A stretch of DNA of 64,000 nucleotides from Opitutus sp. GAS368 (GTDB lineage Bacteria > Verrucomicrobiota > Verrucomicrobiia > Opitutales > Opitutaceae), in NCBI GenBank assembly GCA_945903465.1, contig CAMDOF010000016.1:1-64000 (forward strand), in the 5' to 3' direction. Below the pieces are notes generated by a model that did not search any database, was not told the DNA's origin, and worked only from the letters and a program-made list of their open reading frames with translations. Below are positions 1 to 9,393 of this stretch, piece after piece (position 1 is the first letter of the stretch; each line of letters starts with the position of its first letter). Position numbers and translations under genes: made by a program.

Positions 1-245
1 GTGGTCAGACCCGCCGGGATCGTCGCGTTGCCGTCTTTGTCTTTGGGCCCCACTTTCAACGTGGCCGTCGGATCACCATTTCCCAAATAAGCCTCCAAAC
101 CGGCCACGCGTTGCTCCAGCGTCGGCGGCGGGGGCGGCGTGGCTGCCGCAGGTGGAGTTTGCGCGAACAGTGAACCTAGGCTCAATCCCAAGGAGAGAGC
201 GAGAAACACGAAGAGCTTGGACCGATACGAGCGTGAACAGGTCAT
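1..245 (-). CDS. amt: Ammonium transporter (Amt), N-terminal part only
   Basis: Start of a second ammonium channel, running off the left edge of the window. About 81 codons are visible. A signal peptide (SKLFVFLALSLGLSLGSLFA) is followed by a Pro-rich stretch and the segment LEQRVAGLEAYLGNGDPTA. This matches almost residue for residue the mature N-terminus of the complete Amt at 839-2341 (VEQRLASLEAYFSNSDPSA), which identifies the product although no membrane segment is reached. It lies downstream of, and on the same strand as, the PII gene at 474-812, so it is probably co-transcribed with it. No strong ribosome-binding site is seen before the ATG at 245. Confidence 0.75.
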   Translation of the reverse strand, partial: MTCSRSYRSKLFVFLALSLGLSLGSLFAQTPPAAATPPPPPTLEQRVAGLEAYLGNGDPTATLKVGPKDKDGNATIPAGLT

Positions 246-473
246 GCGTTGAGGAGTTGGTTTGTGTTGGTTGAGCCGCCCGCTGGGTGAGCTCAGGCCG
301 ACAGGACGGACCGTTCACCTAAAAAACAGCGGAATCTTAACCTTCCTTTAGCAGCGCCCGTGCCAACCCAGCGAAGGGCGCGCAGTTCTGCGACACGAGC
401 CACTCGATTCAGACGCATCAGCAACAAAACCGCCCCGACTTACCGCCGTGCGCCGGTCGTTCAGCCGACAGTT

Positions 474-2341
<1,868 letters not shown>

Positions 2342-2985
2342 ATGAGTGAGACCATGATGAGAACAATTCATCGATTCTAATCAATGCGTGAAATTTTTTT
2401 ATTTAAAATAAATTAAACATCACGTCGGTTCGGCGCGACCGCCCAAAAACTGAAAAAACTCAAACCGAGCGGGGCGAGCTAGCGTGGAACCAAGCCAAGG
2501 ACCGCCCGCTGGCGGGCCGCGTAAAAAACGACCGAGCGCACCCAGCCAGAATCAATAAGGTCGCGACCTGCGCGGGATCACCCAGCCGGGCACTCCCCGC
2601 ACCTGTCAAAATAGCCGAGCCTCTCGCGTCACCCCACCCCCGCAGAACGCCGACCGTGCGACCAGACTCCGGTCGCCAGCCGGCCCAGCCCGGATAAAAC
2701 CTCGACCAACTGCTCCGCCTCGTCGCCTACGCCGCCCGCCGCCTCGTCGCCTACGCCGCCCATCGCAACGTCGCCTACGCCGCCCATCGCCTCGTCGCCT
2801 ACGCCGCCCATCGCAACGTCGCCTACGCGGCCCGCCGCAACGTCGCATCGCCGCGGAATCACGCCCGCCGCGAGGGTCTCATACCCAAACGGCCCACGCC
2901 GCCTCAGCCCAAGATCCCCCGGCTCAGCCCAAGATCCCCCACCAAGGCCGCGGCTCATCCTCACCTGCCAGCCGCCGGCCCGGCC
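2342..2985. other. Intergenic region between amt and the second glnK
   Basis: No convincing gene. The part next to amt (about 2380-2420) is AT-rich and is the best place for the amt promoter. The remainder is GC-rich and contains the 24-bp tandem repeat listed separately. Minus-strand open frames across it merely translate that repeat. Confidence 0.6.
2718..2853. repeat. 24-bp tandem repeat, five units plus a partial
   Basis: Units at 2718-2741, 2742-2765, 2766-2789, 2790-2813 and 2814-2837, with a partial sixth to 2853. The shared core is CGTCGCCTACGCCGCCC. Units alternate between CCT and CAA at their start and between CGCCG and CATCG at their end. It is noncoding by position. The 24-bp period keeps reading frames open, giving an artefactual eight-residue repeat (GVGDVAMG type) on the minus strand. 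Confidence 0.9.
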
Positions 2986-3354
<369 letters not shown>

Positions 3355-3356
3355 TT

Positions 3357-3392
3357 AAAAACCCGCTGCGCAAGCCCGCGTTCTGGCGGGCT
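3357..3392 (-). terminator. Possible terminator for aspS
   Basis: Hairpin AGCCCGC / GCGGGCT at 3373-3379 and 3386-3392 with a six-base loop. Read on the minus strand it is followed about ten bases later by TTTTT (3357-3361). It lies between the end of aspS and the start of the PII gene. The distance from stem to T-tract is longer than ideal. Confidence 0.4.
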
Positions 3393-3455
3393 CGGCGCCG
3401 CCATCCGCCGCCGCGCGCGCGGTGCGGCCCGCTCGCGCACCCACGACACGGCCGC

Positions 3456-5243
3456 TCACTCCGGTTGCACCACGGCAATGTGCAGTTCTTTCAGCTGCCG
3501 CTCAGTTACCGGGGTCGGGCTTTGCGCCATGAGGTCCTGGCCTTTTTGCGTCTTGGGGAACGCAATCACGTCGCGAATACTGGTGGTCCCGCACAGCAAG
3601 GCGCACATGCGATCGAGGCCAAAGGCGATCCCGCCATGCGGCGGCGCCCCATAGGTAAAGGCCTTTAACATATACCCGAAACGGCTCTCCACTACGTCGC
3701 TCGGAATCTTCAGGACGTCTTCAAATACTTTTTTCTGGAGCGCCGGTTGGTGAATACGGATCGACCCACCGCCCAGCTCCATGCCGTTCAACACCACATC
3801 GTAGTGCTGGCCGCGGACCGCCTTCGGATTGGAATCCAGCAGCGCGGCGTCTTCCGGCACCGGCGCCGTGAAGGGGTGATGCGTCGCCACATAGCGATTC
3901 TCCGCCTCATCATGGGACATTAGCGGAAAGTCGACTACCCACAAAAACTTCCAGTCATCGTGGCGGATCGCCAGCTTCCCGCGTTTCACCAAAAGTTGCG
4001 CGGCCTCGAGTCGCATCCGACCAAGGATCGCGCACGCTTTATCCCACCCCGCCGCCGCGAAGAAAATCATGTCGCCCTCGCCGATCCCCAGCTTGGCCGC
4101 CAGCTCGGCTTTTTCCGTCTCGGAAAAAAACTTCACGATCGGTGATCTCCACTCGCCGCCTTCCACCTTGATAAAAGCGAGCCCTCTCGCGCCGAGCGAT
4201 TTCGCAATCTCCTCAAGGCTCTTCAACTCGCCCTGCGTGAGGTCGGCGAGACCCCGCGCGTTAATCGCTTTGATCACGCCGCCCCCCGCCACCGTGGACT
4301 GAAAAACCTTAAAGGTGGAATTTCGGAACGTTTCCGAGAGATCCACCAGCTCCAGCCCGAAACGCACATCCGGCTTGTCGACCCCAAAGCGATTCATCGC
4401 ATCATGAAACGGAAGGCGGGGAAATGGCGTGGGAATGTCCGTGCCGAGGACATCCTTCCAGAGCTTTTTCAACATACCTTCAAAGAGCGCGTAAATATCC
4501 TCACGAGTCACGAACGACGCCTCTACATCCACCTGCGTGAATTCCATTTGCCGATCCGAGCGCAGGTCTTCGTCCCGAAAACAACGGGCGATTTGGAAAT
4601 ACTTCTCCACTCCCGCGACCATCAAGATTTGCTTGAACTGCTGCGGCGACTGCGAGAGAGCATAAAACTGGCCGGCGTGGATCCGTGAGGGCACGAGATA
4701 CTCGCGCGCGCCTTCCGGCGTACTCTTAAAGAGCGCGGGCGTCTCCACCTCGATGAACTCCTGGGAATCAAAATAGTCACGGATCGACTTGGCGGCCTTG
4801 TGACGCACCTGCAGATTCTTGCGCATCTTGGGCCGGCGCAGATCCAGATAACGATAGGTCAAGCGAAGGTCTTCGTTGACCTTGTCGCCCCCCACATCGT
4901 CGAGCGGAAACGGTGGCGTCTCGGCGATATTATAAATCTCGAGCGAGGAGGCGACCACCTCGACCTCACCCGTCGGTAGATTGCGATTCTCGGTCCCAGC
5001 GGGGCGACCGACCACGACACCGGTGATCCCAATGACCGATTCCGGCTTCAGCTGCTGCAACTGAGCCGCGAGGGTCGCGTTGTCCCGTGGCTCCAATTTG
5101 ATTTGGGTAACGCCTTTGCGGTCGCGCAAATCAACGAAGATAATCCCGCCTTGATCGCGGATCGTGTCGACCCAGCCAAGCAGTGAGACGGTCGCGCCGA
5201 GTTCGATGGGAGTGAGCTGGGCACAGTGATGGGTGCGCTTCAT
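3456..5243 (-). CDS. aspS: Aspartyl-tRNA synthetase
   Basis: Bacterial-type class IIb AspRS, 595 residues, normal length. An N-terminal OB-fold anticodon-binding domain (from MKRTHHCAQLTPIELGATVS) is followed by the catalytic core with motif 2 (FRDEDLRSDRQMEFTQVD), the inserted GAD domain and motif 3 (GGIAFGLDRMCALL). It charges tRNA-Asp, and tRNA-Asn too in non-discriminating forms. In the OB-fold the residue that is Leu in E. coli and His in some non-discriminating enzymes (RD-x-G) is Gln here (RDQGG), so specificity cannot be read off. Monocistronic, convergent with nothing nearby. Confidence 0.96.
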   Translation of the reverse strand: MKRTHHCAQLTPIELGATVSLLGWVDTIRDQGGIIFVDLRDRKGVTQIKLEPRDNATLAAQLQQLKPESVIGITGVVVGRPAGTENRNLPTGEVEVVASSLEIYNIAETPPFPLDDVGGDKVNEDLRLTYRYLDLRRPKMRKNLQVRHKAAKSIRDYFDSQEFIEVETPALFKSTPEGAREYLVPSRIHAGQFYALSQSPQQFKQILMVAGVEKYFQIARCFRDEDLRSDRQMEFTQVDVEASFVTREDIYALFEGMLKKLWKDVLGTDIPTPFPRLPFHDAMNRFGVDKPDVRFGLELVDLSETFRNSTFKVFQSTVAGGGVIKAINARGLADLTQGELKSLEEIAKSLGARGLAFIKVEGGEWRSPIVKFFSETEKAELAAKLGIGEGDMIFFAAAGWDKACAILGRMRLEAAQLLVKRGKLAIRHDDWKFLWVVDFPLMSHDEAENRYVATHHPFTAPVPEDAALLDSNPKAVRGQHYDVVLNGMELGGGSIRIHQPALQKKVFEDVLKIPSDVVESRFGYMLKAFTYGAPPHGGIAFGLDRMCALLCGTTSIRDVIAFPKTQKGQDLMAQSPTPVTERQLKELHIAVVQPE

Positions 5244-5456
5244 AGGTACGTAGATCGTCCAGCAAAACCGACGCCCGCCGGAGAGCGCAAACAGAATCTC
5301 GATTCAGCCCGACGGATCGCCTCACGGGCGGACCCGCCCAGTCCGTTTTTAGGAAATGCCGCCGGAGCCAATCGCCGCGATAAAAAATTAAATTTAGAAA
5401 CTTATCCCCGCTTGCGCCCAAGCCCGCCTCTGGCTACGATCTGATTCTTTCGCTCT

Positions 5457-6080
5457 GTGCTCGAAACACTTTTCTCCCACCTTCAGGGTTCACCCTTGGC
5501 GCTTTTCGGTCTTTGGGGCCTGCTCGTTTTTTGTGGCATCGGACTCCCGCTCCCGGAGGATACCATTCTCATCGCCGCCGGTATGCTCGCGAGCGCGCAC
5601 CAGATATCTTGGGTTTACACCAGCGCCCTTATGTATGTGGGCATCCTTGCCGGAGACTCCATCATCTTTGCACTCGGTCGCTATTTCGGCAGTCGCCTCC
5701 TCGAACAACGTTGGACCCAGCGCATTCTCTCGCCCACTCGGCGCGAACGGGTGCAAGAGATGTTCAAGCGCTACGGCGTCACCGTCTTCTTCGTCGCGCG
5801 TTTTCTGCCCGGTCTGCGCGCGCCGATTTTCTGCACCGCGGGCGCCATGCGGGCCAAGTATGGAAAATTCCTGCTGATGGACGGGCTCGCCGCTTTGGTC
5901 AGCGCGCCCCTTTTTGTCTGGCTAGGCCATTATTTTTGGCTCCGCTTCGGTGACGATCTCGCCAGGGCCAGCAGCGCCCTCGCCCGCGCTCGCTCCCTCA
6001 CCTTGGCCGCAGGCTTGGCCTGTTTTACCCTCGTGATCGTCGGCGGTTACTGCCTGTGGCGAAAAACGGCCCGCGCCTGA
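5457..6080 (+). CDS. DedA-family membrane protein
   Basis: Integral inner-membrane protein of the DedA/SNARE-associated (VTT) family, 207 residues with a GTG start at 5457. Four to five hydrophobic segments are visible. The family motifs are present: GLPLPEDTILIAAG near residue 30 and FFVARFLPGLRAPIFCTAG near residue 115, which carries the conserved F-x-R-x3-G-x-R. Family members are undecaprenyl-phosphate or phospholipid flippases needed for envelope integrity; the precise substrate here is unknown. It is divergent from aspS, separated by a 213-bp intergenic region. Confidence 0.85.
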   Translation: MLETLFSHLQGSPLALFGLWGLLVFCGIGLPLPEDTILIAAGMLASAHQISWVYTSALMYVGILAGDSIIFALGRYFGSRLLEQRWTQRILSPTRRERVQEMFKRYGVTVFFVARFLPGLRAPIFCTAGAMRAKYGKFLLMDGLAALVSAPLFVWLGHYFWLRFGDDLARASSALARARSLTLAAGLACFTLVIVGGYCLWRKTARA

Positions 6081-6082
6081 GT

Positions 6083-6195
6083 GGTCCGCCCCCGCTGCCC
6101 GGCCACTGCGCTCACCTCGCGTCACCGGTCGCGGCAATGCTCCCTCGCGTCGGTCCGCCCCCGCTGCCCGGCCACTGCGCTCACCTCGCGTCACC
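6083..6195. repeat. Perfect 44-bp direct repeat, two copies
   Basis: Copies at 6083-6126 and 6152-6195, both beginning GGTCCGCCCCCGCTGCCCGG and ending CTCGCGTCACC, separated by 25 bp. They lie in the gap between the convergent dedA-like gene and gpmI. Function unknown; they could be a dispersed genomic repeat unit. Confidence 0.9.
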
Positions 6196-6214
6196 CACCC
6201 AGCCAGGCGTGCCC

Positions 6215-7810
6215 TCAAACCGTCACCACTAAACTCTCGCCCGTCATTTCGACCGGCTTGGGGATTCCCATCAACGCGAGCACTGTCGGTGCGATATCGG
6301 CCAACCGACCACCGGCACGCAGCGGCGTCTGGCCAGCCACGAAACCTTCGCCCACCACAAATACCTCGACCAGATTCAACGTGTGCGCCGTGTGCGGACC
6401 CGCCACACCCGGGTCCCACATCTGCTCCGCGTTGCCATGATCCGCACAGACCACCGCGCGCCCTCCTTGGCTTTCGATGGCCGCCAGCAACTCACCCACC
6501 CCACGATCCGTCGCCTCGACCGCCTTCACCGTCGCTGACAACGAGCCCGTGTGCCCCACCATGTCGGGGTTGGCAAAATTAACCACCACCAGTCCGAATT
6601 TACCCGAAAGGATCGCCGCCTTCGCCGCCGCCGTCACCTCCGCCGCCGCCATCTCCGGCTGTAAATCATAAGTCGGCACCTTCGGACTCGCCGGGCACGC
6701 GCGCTCCTCACCTGAAAAGGGTTCCTTCCGATAATTATTAAAAAAGAAGGTCACATGGGGATTCTTTTCCGTCTCCGCACACCGAAACTGCGCCACGCCC
6801 GCGGCACTTACCACGCCGCCCAGAATATTCTTTAGCTTCTCCGGCTTGCCCGAAATGACGTGAACCGGCAGCCCGCTCTCGTACTCTGTCATCGTCGCGT
6901 AATAGAGATCAAGTTTCTCGCCTCGCGCGAACTCCTTAAATTCATCAAGCACAAACGCCCGCGTGATCTCCCGCGGCCGATCCCCGCGATAATTGTAGAA
7001 GAGCACCGCGTCGCCATTACCAATCGTCGCGACAGGCCGGCCGTCCGCCCCCATAATCCAAGTCGCCGGCACAAACTCGTCTCCCTTCTGCGTCTCACTC
7101 AGAGGATTCGCGTAATAATTTTCCACCGCCGCCGTCGCGCTGGTTGCCGTCGCCACCGCCGCCCGGCCACTGAGCAGGTCATAGGCCTTTTGTACACGCT
7201 CCCACCGATTATCCCGATCCATCGCCCAGAACCGCCCACACACCGTCGCGATCGTGCCAACCCCGATCGCTCGGCACTGCGCCTCAACTTGCTGCACATA
7301 GGCGAGCCCGCCTGAGGGCGGCGTGTCGCGGCCATCCGTAAAGGCATGAATAAACACCTGTCGCGCCGTCAGGCCGTCCGCCTTCGCTTGACGCAAAATT
7401 CCGTAAAGGTGCTCCAGCATGCCGTGGACCCCGCCGTCCGAGCAGATGCCCATCAAATGCAGCTTCGCCGTCGGCGAGGCCTGCACGCGCGCAACCGCCG
7501 CACGCCAGACCGGATTCTGCGCGAGTTTTTTTTCCGAGAATAGCTTGTTCAGCCGCACCAATTCCTGGTCAACCACTCGGCCCGCCCCAATATTTTCATG
7601 CCCCACCTCCGAGTTGCCCATCTGCCCATCCGGCAGGCCCACATCCCTTCCACTCGCCGAGACCAGCGCATGCGGGTACCTCCGATGCAACGCATCGTCG
7701 CACGCCTTTTTTGCCAAAAAGACCGCGTTGGTCGCGTTCAACGCTGCATCGGGATTCTTGCCCCAACCATCACGGATAACGAGAAGGACCGGCTTAGTGA
7801 ACAAACTCAT
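6215..7810 (-). CDS. gpmI: 2,3-bisphosphoglycerate-independent phosphoglycerate mutase
   Basis: Cofactor-independent phosphoglycerate mutase, 531 residues, interconverting 3- and 2-phosphoglycerate in glycolysis and gluconeogenesis. Alkaline-phosphatase superfamily metalloenzyme with two Mn ions. The N-terminus shows the metal-binding Asp in VIRDGWGKN and the catalytic Ser67 in GQMGNSEVGHENIGAGR. Further family motifs are HAFTDGRDTPP, FFFNNYRKEPF, NFANPDMVGHTG and CADHGNAEQM. It is a single gene on the minus strand with no neighbour in the pathway. Confidence 0.96.
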   Translation of the reverse strand: MSLFTKPVLLVIRDGWGKNPDAALNATNAVFLAKKACDDALHRRYPHALVSASGRDVGLPDGQMGNSEVGHENIGAGRVVDQELVRLNKLFSEKKLAQNPVWRAAVARVQASPTAKLHLMGICSDGGVHGMLEHLYGILRQAKADGLTARQVFIHAFTDGRDTPPSGGLAYVQQVEAQCRAIGVGTIATVCGRFWAMDRDNRWERVQKAYDLLSGRAAVATATSATAAVENYYANPLSETQKGDEFVPATWIMGADGRPVATIGNGDAVLFYNYRGDRPREITRAFVLDEFKEFARGEKLDLYYATMTEYESGLPVHVISGKPEKLKNILGGVVSAAGVAQFRCAETEKNPHVTFFFNNYRKEPFSGEERACPASPKVPTYDLQPEMAAAEVTAAAKAAILSGKFGLVVVNFANPDMVGHTGSLSATVKAVEATDRGVGELLAAIESQGGRAVVCADHGNAEQMWDPGVAGPHTAHTLNLVEVFVVGEGFVAGQTPLRAGGRLADIAPTVLALMGIPKPVEMTGESLVVTV

Positions 7811-8363
7811 AGAAAATAGATTTAGAAAAGAAAGCCTGCTACGGGTGAAGGCTCGGCCCGCTGTCGCAACGTCAAAAAAGCGTCGACATCACATTTTCAG
7901 CCGCGCCGCCGTCCTCGTCCCGCCCAGCGCCGCCGCCCTCGTCCCGCCCTCGCCGTCCTCGTCCCGCCCTCGCCGTCCTCGTCCCGCCCAACGCCGCCCG
8001 ATGCGGCCCGCCACGCCGCCGCCCTCGTCCCGCGCAGCGTCCCGCCCTCGCCGCCCTCGTCCTGAGCGCCGCCACCCCGCACAATAGAATCCCCCATCCA
8101 CCCCCACCGCGCGTCCGGCCGCAGAACCGTGCAACCCCGCAAACCCGCCCGACCGCGCGTTGGCGCCGCTCCTCCCACGCCCATTTACGCGCGCGCCTCC
8201 ACGCGCCCCTCCCCGCCCGCCTTCACGCCCATCTACGCGCGCGCCTCCCGCGCGCGCGCTCCTTGAAATCGCCCTCGGCGATTGCCCGGGCCGGCGCACC
8301 CTCATCGCAGATTCCTGCGCACGACCGTTGAATAAACTCGGTTTTTGCGCACCATTCGCCCTC
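7811..8363. other. GC-rich repetitive intergenic region before hemH
   Basis: A 550-bp gap without a credible gene. From about 7902 to 8070 it consists of imperfect 20-bp units around CCGTCCTCGTCCCGCCCTCG. At about 8177-8254 two longer near-identical stretches around TTTACGCGCGCGCCTCC and CTACGCGCGCGCCTCCC follow. Long open frames on both strands here are low-complexity Arg/Ala/Pro translations. The promoter for hemH is probably close to 8300-8360. Confidence 0.7.
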
Positions 8364-9392
8364 ATGCCCAAACGCGCGATCCTCCTGCTCAACCTCGGCT
8401 CGCCTGACTCCCCAGCCGTACCCGATGTCAAACGCTACCTCCGCGAATTCCTCGGCGACGAACGCGTCATCGATCGACCCGGATCCAAGCTCCTGCGCCG
8501 CCTCCTCGTCAACGGCATCATCATTCCCTTCCGCGCGAAAAACTCCTCCCACGCCTACTCCACGATCTGGACCGCCGCGGGCTCACCTCTGGTCGTCACT
8601 AGCCAACTCACTCAGGCCGCGTTACAAAAACGCCTGACCGCACCGGTCGAACTTGCCATGAACTATGGGCGGCCGGCGATCCCCGATGCCCTGCGCCGCC
8701 TTGCCGCCAGTGGCGTCGAGGAATTACTGCTTTTCCCCCAGTACCCCCATTACGCGATGTCGAGCTGGGAAACGGTCGTGGCCAAGGTCCACCGCGAGGC
8801 CGCTCGCCTCACCCCCACGCTGAAAGTGGTCTGCGCCCCGCCCTTTTACGCGGACCCCGATTACATCGACGCGTTGGTGACCAGCGCCCGCCCGTTTCTC
8901 GACCAGCCCCACGATCACCTGCTATTCAGTTATCATAGCATCCCCAAGCGCCACCTGACCAAGGGCGACTCCTCTAAGGCCCACTGCCTCGTCGTTCCCA
9001 ATTGTTGCGACAACTGCTCGCCCGCCCACGCCACCTGCTACCAGGCCCAGGTTACGCGCACCACTCGGCTCTTTGCCCAACGCGCGGGCCTCGACCCCGC
9101 CCGCTGGTCTCTCGCCTTTCAATCGCGCATCGCGGGCGAGCCGTGGCTCACTCCGTATACGGACTTTGAATACAAAAGACTCGCCGCCGAGGGCCGCACC
9201 CGGATCCTTGTGATCACCCCAGCTTTTGTCACCGACTGCCTCGAGACGCTCGAGGAGATTCGCGTCCGCGGTGCCGAAGAATTCGTCGAAGCCGGTGGCA
9301 AATCATTCACCCATATTCCTTGCCTTAACGATCACCCCGCATTCATCGATTTCCTCGCCAAGCGCACGGGCGAATGGCTCAATCACCCTTAA
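8364..9392 (+). CDS. hemH: Ferrochelatase (possible internal Fe-S cluster form)
   Basis: Inserts ferrous iron (or makes coproheme) at the end of heme synthesis; 342 residues from the ATG at 8364, which opens MPKRAILLLNLGSPDSP. The catalytic His191 (FSYHSIPKRH) and Glu294 (FVTDCLETLEEI) are both present. Between them, at residues 208-225, is a Cys-rich insert: Cys208, Cys214, Cys215, Cys218 and Cys225. From memory of the family, this position and spacing match ferrochelatases with an internal [2Fe-2S] cluster, unlike the C-terminal cluster of animal enzymes. The next gene begins two bases after the stop. Confidence 0.94.
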   Translation: MPKRAILLLNLGSPDSPAVPDVKRYLREFLGDERVIDRPGSKLLRRLLVNGIIIPFRAKNSSHAYSTIWTAAGSPLVVTSQLTQAALQKRLTAPVELAMNYGRPAIPDALRRLAASGVEELLLFPQYPHYAMSSWETVVAKVHREAARLTPTLKVVCAPPFYADPDYIDALVTSARPFLDQPHDHLLFSYHSIPKRHLTKGDSSKAHCLVVPNCCDNCSPAHATCYQAQVTRTTRLFAQRAGLDPARWSLAFQSRIAGEPWLTPYTDFEYKRLAAEGRTRILVITPAFVTDCLETLEEIRVRGAEEFVEAGGKSFTHIPCLNDHPAFIDFLAKRTGEWLNHP

Positions 9393-9393
9393 T

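Noticed and set aside
2606-2964. Minus-strand proteins with eight-residue GVGD repeats
   Set aside because: They arise from the 24-bp tandem DNA repeat in an intergenic region; no start signal and no protein-like sequence outside the repeat.
7872-8431. Long Arg/Gly-rich frames on the minus strand upstream of hemH
   Set aside because: Low-complexity translations of the GC-rich repeat field, overlapping the hemH start.
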